Positions 1 to 11,936 are shown, counted from the first letter of the stretch. The stretch is DNA of 64,000 bases from Limnephilus marmoratus (GCA_917880885.1 OU862910.1:22146710-22210709); one strand, 5' to 3'. Notes: generated from the letters alone by a model not told the origin. Translations and numbers: made by a program.

Positions 1-1350
1 CGATCAAGCAAACTGATAAGCAGACGATCAGATGAGGATTTGATTAAATTCTTTGAGTATAAGTTGGCCACATTTCTCTTGGCACTGTTCAATGAAAGTG
101 GGAGTGAAAGACCACTAAATCTGTCCTGTACAGCTTATTCGAACCTACTAAAAAACTCATCTACTGCCTCAGATGAACATAGTTGTAGACGGAGGATTTA
201 TACTCCACATGGTAATTTGGCAAAAAAATGCCTCCATTGCCACAATTTGTGATCGTTACATCACCTACGTCAACCAACACTATCCTGAATGACTCGCACT
301 TTGGTATTTGATGGGTATTCAAACCCAGCCAACAGTACGAAATCACAAGAACAGATACGATAATACAGACTGAGAAGATCAGCTGACATCAATTTGACTT
401 GGAACACCTGTTAAACAGGGAGATTTTTTATCCAATCCTACCAACAAAATTAACTTCATCTCCTACAGACAAAGCTTCGGGAGAATGGGACACAGACTCT
501 TCACGCCACCGATGATGCCGATGTCCTTGTCGTTAAGACTGCTGTGGAACAAACCTTTCACAATTCTGTGACTGTCGTTGGTGAAGATGTGAACTCACTG
601 TCCTATTGATTGCTTCCACTCCTCCCACCCAAGATATTCTGCTGCTGAAACCTGGACGAGGGAAAACCAAAACAATGACACTGTACACTCAAGAGATGCA
701 GCACGTGGATTTGAACACACATTACATTCATTTACTGGCTGCGATACAACATCTGCAACTTTCAGGAGAAGCAAGGTGGGCTTCTAAAATTTGTACTTGG
801 AGTCAGAAATCATCAAGCAAGCGGCAATGTTCTTTTACAACCCCTCCTCTACTCGCGACGAGGTTGAAGAGGCTGGAAATAAATGTTTCCTTAGATGGTA
901 TGCGGCGCCAACAAGACAGAGCTCCCTTAACCAGTACCGCTTCCAGTCGTTCACAAGGTCGATGGACCTAATATGTGGTACCTAATAAGTGGGAAAATAT
1001 GAAGCCTGACATCAGCTCCCTTCCTCCAACAGAGAGCGCAGCTAAATAGCTTCCCAGTCCACCGATTGAGCTGCCCCCTGAAGAATGGGGGTGGAATCAT
1101 GAAGGAGAGACCCTGTTGCCAATTAAAACAGAAGATCCACCAGCATCGGAGTTCCTTCTGAATATGATATTTTGCCGCTGCACCAAGGATTGTGCAATTG
1201 GCAAATGTGGATGCCGAAAAGCAATGCTGACCTGTTCTACAGCGTGCCTCCACTGCCAAGGGAGATGCCTCAATAGCGTTGCCGAGGACGACGATGAAGA
1301 CAACGTAGAGCCTATTCAGCAAGAGCTGATAACAATGAGGTTTATAATTT
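1..1350 (+). pseudogene. Decayed member of a multicopy PIN-like / Cys-rich protein family, cut by window edge
   Basis: Several short frames in the same direction together resemble one protein found in many copies in invertebrate genomes. Visible blocks are: FEYKLATF..LALFNESG near 50-105; VVDGGFILHMVIWQK near 180-230; a DADVLVVKTAVEQ block near 510-550, followed by VGEDVNSL, similar to the acidic D-D/T-D-L motif of PIN-like proteins; HSFTGCDTTS near 727-755; LPPTESAAK near 1020-1045; and a C-terminal cysteine cluster (CRC, GKCGCRK, CSTACLHC) at about 1170-1270, ending in an acidic tail. Stops and frame changes separate the blocks (for example TGA at 607-609), so no single protein can be made. 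Family membership is recalled from general knowledge, not searched. The copy probably continues left of base 1. Its role is unknown; its multicopy, decayed state suggests a transposon-derived gene. Confidence 0.55.
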
Positions 1351-2328
1351 TATCTGCTTGATGTAACGAAATATTATAAAATTATCATGACATAATTATC
1401 ATTATCATTATAAAACACAATTTGAATTTTTTTTTTAGTAATATGATTTTTGTCTACTTTATTTAATAACTGGCTTTAAAGTGTGGTCACACATATTTAT
1501 TAGGTGAACGAACAAAAGCTGTGGGTTAGTAGGTAATAGGATTACAACAGCTTTTTCTGAAAATGACGACATTTTACGAAAAAACTTTAAATAGCTATAA
1601 ATATTTCCTGGTTGGAGATTTATGTGCGTATGTATATATATTCTAAAAGGGAATTAAATTCTTTACAACTTCTTCCAACAAAATTTCTATGTGTGATGAA
1701 TATTTTAGACGATATGAAGAGGAATGTTTGATGAAAAATATGAGTTAAAATGATTTTTTTCGAAAATATCTACATTTGTGGAGCGTGTAACTCAAAAACA
1801 GCTGGGATTTAGAAAATTACATAAACAATAAAAGTTGTAGACAATTTTATTAGCTTTTACTTATTCTTAAAAAATTTTCCTCTGCGACGCACCGTTTTTG
1901 AGATACAAGCAGAAACCTGAAAATTGGGACCTTCCCCCCCCCCCCCCCCCCCCTAGCTCACCACCTAGACGTCAGGACTTTTAGTATGTTCACACCCTAA
2001 GCACCCTAAACAAGTCCTGAAAGAATCGCTTAGGTCCCTGCTCACGCACTCTACACCTCCTTCCTTGACTGGACTACTATACTTATCACATAGTTAGAGT
2101 CACGGTACAGTTAGTAGTTCTTACTGAAGTCACATGATTAGTAAGGTGGCTTTACTTGTGGAATTGACGGTTCTCAATCTCGTTTTTCACGCTCGTTGAT
2201 TTTCTGCCGTAATTTTTTTAATTTTACCGTGGCGCCATGGATTAGTAAGCATTTACGTTATTATTAGTCATTCGAGTCTTTGACTAGCTGTAAAATTTCT
2301 TTTAATGTGCTCTGTTACATTTACGAAT
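1351..2328. other. AT-rich non-coding stretch with a C20 run
   Basis: No supportable gene. It contains a run of 20 C at 1934-1953; otherwise the sequence is AT-rich with frequent stops in all frames. The sequence from 1960 to 2280 is of mixed composition and I recognise nothing in it. Confidence 0.6.
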
Positions 2329-2925
2329 TACTAGCGAGTTCCCGGCATGCGTTGCTATACCACTTAATAAAGAAATTGTTGTCCTCTCCCATTCGTCCGG
2401 TTCCCCTTCCACTTCCCCTTCCTCTCCCGCAAACCCTTCCCCTCTCGCGTTCCCACTCCGCCTTCTCCGCGTTCCCTCTCCCCACTCCCCTCGCCCGCTT
2501 CCCCCGTCCCGCGAACCTCCCTCCCGAGTTCTTATCTCCCCCCTCCCGGGTTCCCCTCCACCCCACCCGCATTCCATACATTCAGTTCCGGTACATTCAG
2601 TTTTCAAACAGCTCGCGTGTCACTTATTCCAATTTTTTTAATACAAATTTCATAATGCTAGAGCTCACCAGTACATATAGAATCCTTCGCGGGCGTACTC
2701 ACAACTCGCAAAAGTTTCCTCGCAATTGGATGAACAGTTTAGCAACGCATTTTCATGATGCCAGAGTTCACTATTATATATAAAAACCATCGTGGGCATG
2801 CACATATCAAATCCCCAACGTTTCATCGCTATCGGATGAATGGTTTAGCAATGCATAGACATCTCATGTACTCACATATTTAGACAGAAGCAAGCGTATT
2901 TTTATATATAGGTATGCATAGATTG
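2329..2925 (+). repeat. Dispersed repeat family A, copy 1, with long polypyrimidine tract
   Basis: Begins ACTAGCGAGTTCCCGGCATG and shares its head (CCCGGCATGCGTTGCTAT), a long C/T-only tract and the downstream block ATACAAATTTCATAATGC with the copies at 5461 and 10977. The pyrimidine tract runs about 2390-2570. The A-rich end near 2925 (TATATATAGGTATG) fits a retroposed or Helitron-like end, but the class is unresolved. Proline-rich or glycine/arginine-rich reading frames here are by-products of the pyrimidine tract. Confidence 0.75.
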
Positions 2926-4019
2926 ATTCGTGTTTATTATGATTAGGTACCTTGCGATATCTGATTGTAAGTTGTACGACTGAAATCCACTCCACTATTT
3001 TTGATGTCAGGCAATTGAAATTTGCGCCATTGTTGTGAATCTGAACAATATGGAGGTTTCTGAGTGAATCAAAGAAAGGCTTTTCCGCGAATAGTTTCAT
3101 TTTCCTCGGCCATTGTTCAAATACAATTTTCATCTTTGTGTTGTTTGCCGCAAATATTGGCCGTCGGCCTGAAGGATTATCAAAATCTAAATTAACGAGC
3201 CAGCCACATTGTTCGTAGTACTTTTCTTTTAGTTGGATTGATTGTGTGTATTTTATCTGGGCCGCTGTGATTTTATTAATTACACATTCAATTAAAGCAA
3301 TTAATAATATCAATTTATTTTGAACCGCACGCTCGCTCCTATCAACCTTTGTTTATTTAATCGACTGGAATTTAATCAGATTGAATATGACCGGGCTACG
3401 TTTTGTGTAAGCTGGATTTCATAAATATTATCTTTTTGTTCCAGAGTACAGGGGGTAAAGGGAAGCCATTATAACTTCTTACAATATAGACATTAGATTT
3501 ATCTCATGAACTGGAAATGATCATGCTGAGATTCTAAATAATCGTTTTATGAATACTTTTTTAACGACCATAATCCGTCACCGGAAGAAAGGCAATTTGC
3601 ATCAAATGTAAATTCACCTGTTTTTCCTTTTCAAATAAATAAAATCTTTTCTAACCCTTTATTACGTGCCCGAAAATATGTGAGTTTCATGTGTACAAAT
3701 AGACTAGTGGGAGAATATGCATAAGACGAGTAAAGTAAACAAACACTGGTTTTTTCGTGTTTTATTACTCACACATGTGAAAATTGGTAATAAAACATGC
3801 TTAGAGCACCCCTCGGGAGTTAGAATGACAAATAACTATCGCTAGTGGGGGACGTCTCAAGAGGTGGTTTTATTTTTATAATGTTATCCGACTTTGCACG
3901 AGTTTCAACATATTTTTTTCGAACTCTTTTTTCTTATTGAGATTTCTGGAACGAACAATATGCTGTCTTGTTTTATTTTGACAATTGAATGGATATATCA
4001 AAGTTTCATATCTCACGAT
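2926..4019. other. Unassigned non-coding stretch
   Basis: The minus strand has a 149-codon open frame (3313 down to 2864) with no recognisable motif. The rest, 3314-4019, is AT-rich with no recognisable element. Confidence 0.5.
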
Positions 4020-4270
4020 GGGCATAACACAAGATACTGTCAATAGCGCCCTGGTTTAAGATTACCATTCAGAATTGAAACGTGCTTGAAATGGCTTGAG
4101 GCATGTTTGGTGACAGATCTGAATATCCAGATACTTCCTCACCTTCGTCTTCCTCATCTCCTTCTTCTCCCAACTGCCTTCAGCCTCACACCATACCCAC
4201 TTAGGGGTGCCATAGTCTCGCTGACTCCAGATGGTTGGGAGCAGTTGAAACTGTTGTGCGGTATTCACGT
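4020..4270 (-). repeat. SINE-like family C, copy 2
   Basis: On the minus strand this matches the body of the tRNA-headed element at 15885-16290: GAGACTATGGCA, GTATGGTGTGAGGCTGAA, AAGCCATTTCAAGC, TTTCAATTCTGAATGGT, ACCAGGGCG and AGTATCTT in the same order. The tRNA-like head is missing or too diverged to see. Confidence 0.7.
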
Positions 4271-5460
4271 AAAAAATAACGTTGCAAGCTGAAGAGAGTT
4301 ACGTTGACTTAAAATTTCCGGGAAAAATATGATAATTAGCATCTGAATTAGAAACAAGAAGGAAAAAGGCCACCGGAAAGACTACAGCAGAGATTTAGTA
4401 TTAAAAATTTGCGGAAGGCTGTCCTGGCCCAAAGTAGGAAATACTGGAATGTTGGTTCGCCTATACACTGCACACAAAAATGGTTTTTCTCTTTTAAATT
4501 GGGTAGATTCATTAACAAGAAATTATTTTATTTGTAATTAGTTTTTAAGAACCATATATTTTCCTTCTGTAAATCTGTCGTATGTATGTATATTTCAAAT
4601 AAAAAAATAAAAAATGATTGAAATTCCAAACGGAAAAATGAATGCAAGTTACATGACACCAGAGCTCACCGTTCGTTAGTTTTTAGTGAAACCATTGAGA
4701 TCCAAATTGAGGGAAACAAACAAAAGATTTACTCCCAATCCGTTTATTTTTATTACTGGAGAGTTTTTGCTTTTTTCGTCAGTGTCATTAAACATTTTAT
4801 TTTTTAATTAGTAAGTAATATCAATGATAATAATAAGCCGTAAATTAAGTGAAAATTATTGCGAAAGTATTTCCATAATATTCATAGCGCCTTTGTTTTG
4901 GTGACAGCCCGCGCCTTGTGTCATACCTGCGTACATATTGAGTAATTTGTTTCTACAAAGAACGTCATTTACGTGGTTATATTTGCCGAGCTATGGTACA
5001 TCTTTCAGTGACCGGTTCCCACGTTCATAATGCGGCACGGAGGCTTTTCCGCCCTGACGTCAGCTGTAAGCCATGCTTTTGTGGTAAATATTAAAATCCC
5101 GGGCTTCGTTTCGATAAACATTTTATACAATGCCACTGTAGTTGTCAGGGGAGTTGTTTTTCATTATTAAACGATGAAATGTTTTCCCTGCTTGTGAAAA
5201 AATTAAAACGTAAAAGTTAATGGAAAAGTGCTGAGCTTTGATTAAAGACCGGTACTTGAATTTCATTTGTGATGATGTTTCATAAAATATTAAATAAATT
5301 ATACACCGTGTTTTACGCTTATATCGCAAATTTAAGGGTGTTAAAATTATTAGACATCGGATTGTATAAGTTTACATATTTACTTGCATATACATAATGC
5401 ATGTTTGGGCATTGATAGTCCTTATTTGCAAGCATATTTCGTTGGTGAATTTATTATATA
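4271..5460. other. Unassigned non-coding stretch
   Basis: AT-rich sequence with no supportable gene, RNA or repeat that I can define. Confidence 0.5.
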
Positions 5461-5845
5461 ACTAGCTGGTACCCGGCGTGCGTTGCAATGCCATTCAAAG
5501 AAATATATTGATTTTCCCTGCATGTCCTTTCCCATGCGTCCCCGTTCACCTCCCGAGTCCCCTTCCCTTCCCGCGTTCCCCTTCCACCTTCCCCGCCTTC
5601 CCCCTCCCTCCAAGTTTCTTAATTTTTCTTTCCATAAGAACCTTCCACAAAGTATTAGAAAACTTTAAAAAAAACTTCCAATTCCTTCCCCTCCCTCCAA
5701 TTTTCCTATTTTTTCTTTCCGTAAGAACCTTCTACAATGTATTAGAAAATTTAAAAAAAAGATGAATGAAGTAGGTAAAGTCGTTCTGAAGTTTTGGCGT
5801 GACCAAGGGAAACAGGTATTCATTTATATATTTATGTAGATGATA
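5461..5845 (+). repeat. Dispersed repeat family A, copy 2, with internal tandem duplication
   Basis: Begins ACTAGCTGGTACCCGGCGTG and carries a shorter C/T tract (about 5517-5610). A unit of about 92 bp containing CCCTCCCTCCAA, TTTTTCTTTCC.TAAGAACC and TATTAGAAAA is present twice (about 5600-5680 and 5690-5762), a tandem duplication not seen in the other copies. Confidence 0.7.
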
Positions 5846-8194
5846 ATTCATCAAAATCTTAAAAAAACTTTTTAATAAAATTTTTCAAATTCTATAAAAC
5901 AGAAATTCAATTTTTTGTCAATGAAAAAAAAATTAGAGTACCGCGCAATTGAACTGGAATGCCACGAAATTGCGCTTCACAAATGTTAGTTTATTATTAT
6001 TTTTAATGTAGTTAGGTACCCACTATATGAAATTAATAACGAAGACTGTCATTCTTTCAGGAAACATCTACAGCCTTACTAAAAAATCCAGTGAAAATTT
6101 TATTCAATTAACAAACGGCCGCGGATGTGAAACATTACTAATTAAAAAATTGTTCATGGAAAAAAATACACTTGGTTTACACAGCCTGAGAGGGTAGTTT
6201 ATCTCTGTTTTATTAATGATGATCTTGAACGAAATTTGGAATTTTTCCAAAGTATTTTGAATGTTCTATATATTTCTTATTTTTGAAGGTGTTGTAAAAA
6301 CAAATACCATTTATGAAAACTAGATAAAATTACCTTTTAGATTTGTGTAATTGAAATACATTTTAGTTTAAAAAAACTGCCATATTTTAAGATTCAAAAG
6401 CGAAATAAAATGGAATTTTTTTATACCAAAACATATTTAATGAAAGTGTAGAGAAATTTATAAATAAACAAAAATTTAAAAATACAGTCCTTTTATATAA
6501 TGAATTTGGAACGAAACTGTTACCTCACTTTTTCCTCGTGCATACAATAAAAAAATTATAAAAAATTTCAAAGTTTTTTTATTGCCAAAAAACTAATCTA
6601 AAAAAATAATATCGACTTTTATAACAGATTTTTTGCAACTCTAAAGACGTTAATTTCATTGATACATTTAGGAACACATGTATTAGATATTAATATTTAA
6701 AAAACACCACTTTTATGAAATTCTCATAAAATAAAATCCTTTAAATGTAAATTTGAATTTTCATGTTTTACTTAAAATACTTATTGACATTTCAATTTTC
6801 AAAGTATGATTATTTTTATTGTAACTTGACTAAAACTTATTAAAAACCACCAAAAAACACCATAAAAATATCAATTATGCGATTGTAATAGTGAATTAGT
6901 CATATTAATAGATATTACGATCACATTTGTGTAATATTACACACACATCCGCGGAGTGAATTTTTTTGGCGGTTTCAACGCGAATGATGAATGCGCAGGC
7001 GCCGCCACCTAGCGGTTCTGTAGGAAAACAAACAATTTATTATGTACACTATGGAAAATAACATTTTTGCCAGATTTAAAATACATTTTAAGAACAAATC
7101 TTATTAGTAATGTTATCGTGTTTTAGTGTATTTTTGGTTTATTCATGTTGCTGCAGCAACACAGGTTATCGGCCATGCTGTGGTTTTTTTTAGTAAGGCT
7201 GCTAATGTTTAGTATTCTTTGTCAACCGGGGGCAAATTTGAAATTGTTGTCTAGTTTATGCCCTGTGAAGAAAATTTATAACATTTTTCCTTTACTTTCT
7301 TTCGATTTTCATAAATAAATTCATCCTCTGAAGTTTCGGGTAATCTGCATGAAACACGGTGTGTAAGTCGTAGCTCAAATATACATTAAATACTATCTAG
7401 CTCTGGACATAAACCTCTCATAGACAGTTCCTACTTCCGTGTTCCAACTGAGCCAGTATGATCGATTTATCAGTCCCACTACTGATGGCAGTCTGTTCCC
7501 ATACATTAACTGCACCCGTAGTAGTACATTTACAAACAACGCCATTTATCCGGTTTCATGTTATATTCCGTCATTCGCTGTTATACGCCGGTTGGAAAAC
7601 TCATGTCTTGAATAATAGAATGTATCAGTTACCACAGAAGCTTTTCAGGCGTATTGCGTTCTTGTATTATTAACTGTTTTTGCCTCTTGCTTTTCCAAGC
7701 TACTGGGCTTGATTGAAGTTTATTTATATGCTTACTTACTCGTATTTTGTTGATTGAAGAAACAACTACCCTTGTTTATCCAAAAATCCCTTTGTTATCC
7801 GAAATGACTTGAGGGGCGCTCTGGAGATTGGACTAAGATTGTTTTCAAGTGTTTAGAGTGCCGACCCCTTTAAGCGCCATGTACTGATTAATTTGCTCCA
7901 CAGAGGACATGTTAAGCTGTCGCAAATTAATGATGTAATTTTAGGAGATTTCGTCTCTACTCTTATTTATACATAAAATAATTATTTACGACACGGGCTT
8001 TTCTGATAGGATTTTCTTACATTGATCTGACAATGTCGCAAGCAAACTAAATAATTTCTTAATCATCTGTTTGTCATTAATAATCTAAGGAAATGTGCAC
8101 CTAATCCAATTAAGAAATAGCTTTTATTGTAACATCATAAAATATACCTTTGCCAGGAGCCAATCGGTCTATGACACTCATAATATCGGGTGAT
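5846..8194. other. Long AT-rich non-coding stretch
   Basis: No open frame of convincing length and no recognised motif. A short GC-rich patch at 6985-7020 (CGCAGGCGCCGCCACCTAGC) looks like a fragment of a common insect repeat, but I could not define its borders. Confidence 0.5.
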
Positions 8195-8207
8195 GTTGCG
8201 AGGCGCA
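8195..8207. repeat. Target-site duplication, left, of the RTE LINE
   Basis: GTTGCGAGGCGCA here is repeated exactly at 10681-10693, immediately after the LINE tail. A 13-bp direct repeat of this kind is expected from target-primed reverse transcription. Confidence 0.93.
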
Positions 8208-10658
8208 TACGGAAGTCTTCATACGGAAAGCAATAACAATGGATCAAGAGTGATTGACTTTGCAGAATCAAGGAATATGATAATAGCATCAACACAGTTC
8301 CCACGGAAGAATATATATAAATGGACATGGACATCACCTGGCGGCAGATACCATAACCAAATAGACCATATCCTAATTGAAAGAAGAGGGGCGACCAGTA
8401 TCACAAATGTAAGAAGCTACAGAGGAGCTAACTGTGATTCGGATCACTATTTGGTAGTAGCATCCTATAGATGCAGAATAGCAAGGGATAAAAGGTCTAA
8501 TCAGCCAAGTATCCCAAAGCTAAACATCGATGCTCTTAAAACACCAGAAGGATTGGAAAGATATCATGACTCATTGTCAACAAACCTACCAAACCAACTG
8601 AGTGATCCGCTCTCCCCAAATGATTTAGAAGAGGATTGGACCAATCTGAGAAATGCACTGCTGACAGCGGCGGAATCAGGCATTGGAAATAGACCAAGAC
8701 AGGCTAGAAATCCCTGGTTCGATGAGGAGTGCATACAGAGCGTCTGCAAGAAAAATGTTCTAAAAAAATTATGTATAGAAAGAGGAACTAGAGCAAAAAG
8801 ACAAGCCTACGAACAAGCACGAAGAGATGCTAACCATTTAATTAAAAGAAAGAAGAGATTGTATTTTAACAACATATTGTTGAAAATGGAACATGACTTT
8901 GCAAATAACAATCCACGTGAGGCATATAAAGGCGTCAATGTATTTAAAAAGGGCTTCAAACCCAACACATCTCTGTGCAGAGATAGTAATGGAGACATAA
9001 TAGGAGATAAGGAAAAGATCAAAACTAGGTGGAAAGAATATTTTCAACAGCTCTTAAATCCCAATAACAACCTGACAGTCGAACCAACTCACATTCCGGA
9101 CGAGCTAAATAGTGATGAAACAACGAGAGCGCCATCAATGGCAGAAATAAGGGCTGCCCTAAAGAAACTGAAAAACAATAAAACTCCGGGAGGAGATAAT
9201 ATCCCTGCAGAGCTCTATAAATATGGAAACGAACAACTGAAGAACCTGCTACACAATCTCATTGTGAAAATATGGACCGCTGAAAGAGTACCAGAAGAAT
9301 GGAAAACTAGCATAATATGCCCCATACATAAAAAGGGAGACAAATTGAAGTGTGAAAATCACAGAGGAATATCGTTACTTTGTACAGCGTATAAAATTTT
9401 CACAATGATTTTGAAAGAAAGACTAGAATATTACTCAGAAAACTTACTAGGAGAATATCAGGCAGGGTTCAGGAGGGGGAGATCCACCACTGATCAACTC
9501 TTCACTACTCGACAAATCCTGACAAAATGCTGGGAATTCGATATAGATATATATCAACTATTTATTGACTTCAAACAGGCGTATGACAGTATAGATAGGG
9601 AGAAAATATATGAAATACTCCTCAATTTTGGAATACCACCCAAAATAGTCAAGCTTGTAAAAGCAACAATGGTCGGATCACGGTGTCGAGTAAGGATAGG
9701 AGGTGAAACAACGGAGGATTTTAACGTTTCCCAGGGGCTGAAACAAGGTGATGGCTTAGCACCCACCCTTTTCAATATTGTACTGGAGCACGTCGTGAGG
9801 AAGACAATGATCAGTACCGACTCAAACATCTGCTACAGAAGCAATCAAATAGTTGGCTACGCAGATGACCTTAACATTGTCGGAAGATCCCTACAGGCTG
9901 TAAGAGAAGTGTTTGACCCTTTGGAGACTGCGGCAAGAGAGGTGGGTTTACAAATCAATGAAAATAAAACAAAAATCATGATGCAAACCAGAACCCCTCA
10001 CCGCAGAATAAAAGACAAAGTGAAATTCAAAGACAATTATAATTTCGAAGTGGTCGAAGAGTTTACCTACCTGGGCTCCATCATAACGCAGGACAATGAA
10101 GACCCAGTAGAAGTAAGAAAGCGCATTACAGCCGCTAACAAAACTTACTTCGCGTTGCTGCCAGTGTTCAAATCCCGAAACGTCCATAGGAAAACCAAAA
10201 TAACCTTATATAAAACAATTATCAGAACGGTCTTGGCCTATGGATGTGAGGCGGGAACACTGACAGCAAAGTCAGCGGAACGGCTGGACATCTTCGAAAG
10301 AAAGGTACTTCGAAGAATCTTAGGAGCGGTGCGAGAGGGAGAGGCATGGAGAATCCGCCACAATAATGAGCTCTATGATATTTACCAAGCTCCCAGACTC
10401 TCCACCCATTTAAGACTCCAAAGATTAAGATGGGCCGGACATGTGCACCGAATGCCAAGCACACGAGTACCGAAGAAGGTTCTGACAGGACACCCGGGAG
10501 GTAAACGAAAGGCGGGCAGACCTAGACTGAGATGGGAGGATGATGTCAGGAAGGATGCAAGAGGATTACTCCAGGTTGCAGATTGGAAGAAGACGGCCGA
10601 GGACAGAGGGCGGTGGAGGCTTATTTTGAAGGAGGCCAAGGCTCGAATTGGGCTGTAG
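8208..10658 (+). CDS. Endonuclease/reverse transcriptase polyprotein of RTE-like LINE, N-terminally truncated
   Basis: The encoded protein is the retrotransposition enzyme of a non-LTR element: an APE-type endonuclease nicks the target and the reverse transcriptase copies the RNA at the nick. The C-terminal half of the endonuclease is visible at residues 1-85, including NQIDHILIE and the catalytic-type SDHYLVV motif. The RT follows: FRRGRSTTDQLFTTRQI, LFIDFKQAYDSID (first catalytic Asp about residue 454), GLKQGDGLAPTLFN, and GYADDL (Asp pair at residues 553-554). The tail carries RLRWAGHVHRMP and GRPRLRWEDDVRKD, typical of RTE-clade proteins often mislabelled craniofacial development protein 2-like. 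It runs 816 residues to the TAG at 10656-10658 without interruption. A GTG/ATG just upstream (8190-8195) lies in flanking host DNA, so no native start exists. Confidence 0.93.
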   Translation, partial: YGSLHTESNNNGSRVIDFAESRNMIIASTQFPRKNIYKWTWTSPGGRYHNQIDHILIERRGATSITNVRSYRGANCDSDHYLVVASYRCRIARDKRSNQPSIPKLNIDALKTPEGLERYHDSLSTNLPNQLSDPLSPNDLEEDWTNLRNALLTAAESGIGNRPRQARNPWFDEECIQSVCKKNVLKKLCIERGTRAKRQAYEQARRDANHLIKRKKRLYFNNILLKMEHDFANNNPREAYKGVNVFKKGFKPNTSLCRDSNGDIIGDKEKIKTRWKEYFQQLLNPNNNLTVEPTHIPDELNSDETTRAPSMAEIRAALKKLKNNKTPGGDNIPAELYKYGNEQLKNLLHNLIVKIWTAERVPEEWKTSIICPIHKKGDKLKCENHRGISLLCTAYKIFTMILKERLEYYSENLLGEYQAGFRRGRSTTDQLFTTRQILTKCWEFDIDIYQLFIDFKQAYDSIDREKIYEILLNFGIPPKIVKLVKATMVGSRCRVRIGGETTEDFNVSQGLKQGDGLAPTLFNIVLEHVVRKTMISTDSNICYRSNQIVGYADDLNIVGRSLQAVREVFDPLETAAREVGLQINENKTKIMMQTRTPHRRIKDKVKFKDNYNFEVVEEFTYLGSIITQDNEDPVEVRKRITAANKTYFALLPVFKSRNVHRKTKITLYKTIIRTVLAYGCEAGTLTAKSAERLDIFERKVLRRILGAVREGEAWRIRHNNELYDIYQAPRLSTHLRLQRLRWAGHVHRMPSTRVPKKVLTGHPGGKRKAGRPRLRWEDDVRKDARGLLQVADWKKTAEDRGRWRLILKEAKARIGL

Positions 10659-10680
10659 CGCCATTGAAGAAGAAGAAGAA
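8208..10680 (+). mobile_element. 5'-truncated RTE-type LINE with intact frame and 13-bp TSD
   Basis: The element is bounded exactly by a 13-bp direct repeat (8195-8207 and 10681-10693). It is 2473 bp long, starts in the middle of the endonuclease coding sequence and ends shortly after the stop codon in CGCCATT followed by a (GAA)n tail at 10664-10680. The short 3' UTR with a microsatellite tail is typical of the RTE clade. The perfect duplication and absence of stops over 2.4 kb indicate a recent insertion. Truncation removes the promoter and the N-terminal part of the endonuclease, so this copy should be dead on arrival. Confidence 0.93.
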
Positions 10681-10693
10681 GTTGCGAGGCGCA
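10681..10693. repeat. Target-site duplication, right, of the RTE LINE
   Basis: Exact copy of the 13 bp at 8195-8207, directly after the GAA-repeat tail. Confidence 0.93.
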
Positions 10694-10976
10694 CGAAAAT
10701 TATAAAAAATAAAATGCGCAAGAGGAAGGTTGGATATAGCATATCTAAAGCATTTCCAGTAACTTTTTTCTCTCAAAAGTGTTAACATTTTGACAACATC
10801 TTTATAACAGTATTTCCAATTATGAATATTAAATGAAAGAAACACTTCTCTTGAAACCAATCATACATGCTTTTTATAATGAAAATCACAGTGATTGCTT
10901 TTTACGAAAACAAAATGTTTTTATTTCATATATTTAATTATTGGACAACTACGTACACCTTAATTTATTAAAACAC

Positions 10977-11490
10977 TAGCTGGTGCCCGGCATGCGTTGC
11001 TATGCCATTTTAATAAAGATTTTTTTGTCACTGCGTGTCCTTTCCCATTCGTCCCGTTTCCCGTTCCCCTTCCTGTCCCGCGTCCTCTTCCCTTCTCGCG
11101 TTCCCACTACGCATCCTTCACCTTCCCTCTCCCCACTCCATTCCCCCCTTCCCCCGTCCCGCGAACCCCCCTCCCGAGATCCCCTCCCCCCTCCCAGGTT
11201 CCCCTCCTCCCCTCCCGCGAACTGCCTACCCGAGTTCCCTCCCTCCTCCCCCCTCCCGCATTCCATACATTCAGTCCCGGTACATTCATTTTTCAAACAG
11301 CTCGCGTGCCACCTATTGCAATTTTTTTATACAAATTTCATAATGCCAGAGCTCACCAATAGTAATATAGAAACCTTGTCCTGACACTAACGAACACGAA
11401 AAAAAAGAATTATCCAACTTGGTGCAGTAGTTCGGAAGTTATGCGCGTACATACATTTCGGCGATTTTTATTTATATAGATAGCATTTGT
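10977..11490 (+). repeat. Dispersed repeat family A, copy 3
   Basis: Starts ACTAGCTGGTGCCCGGCATG and shares the family A head. A C/T-only tract runs about 11035-11265, then CATACATTCAG.CCCGGTACATTCA and ATACAAATTTCATAATGCCAG as in copy 1. The 3' part (CAGTAGTTCGGAAGTTATGC, CGTACATACATTT, TTTATATAGATAG) gives the most complete end of the family. Class unresolved. Confidence 0.78.
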
Positions 11491-11765
11491 ACTGTCCTGT
11501 TACCGAAGCGGTCGCTTGGTAACATTTCAATATTTTAGTGCTTTTAAATATTTATTGTTATTTAAAGTTTATCTCCGCTCCGTTATTCTGTTCCACCGTC
11601 CCAGTCCCAGAGTTGCCATCTTTATAACGTTTTCCGTCGGAAAACTTCAAAGCGTCTAATTGTTGGCAAACTTGAATTCAGCAGCTAACAAATTGACGAA
11701 TGGTCGGCTCGACTCGTCTTCCAAAAACACTTGCTCAAGCTCAACGAGACATTTCTTTATGTTTA
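11491..11765. other. Short unassigned stretch
   Basis: Non-coding; nothing recognised between the end of family A copy 3 and the next repeat. Confidence 0.4.
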
Positions 11766-11936
11766 ACTAGCAGACCCGGCCACACGTTGCTGTGGCTAAC
11801 GAAACACAACGCCATTACCCAACCTTTATAAAATCCACACCACCCGCTTGCCAGCTGCCCGCTGCCCGCTCCCTGAATTGAATATTTGAATTTCTCGGCT
11901 TTTCTCTACTATAATAACATGTATTATACATACATA

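Noticed and set aside
2280..2783. Proline-rich open frames here and at 10983-11384
   Set aside because: Generated by C/T tracts of family A; several overlapping frames on both strands.
2864..3313. 149-codon minus-strand open frame
   Set aside because: No recognisable motif, no paralogue seen, AT-rich; could be chance or an unrecognised fragment, not enough for a gene call.
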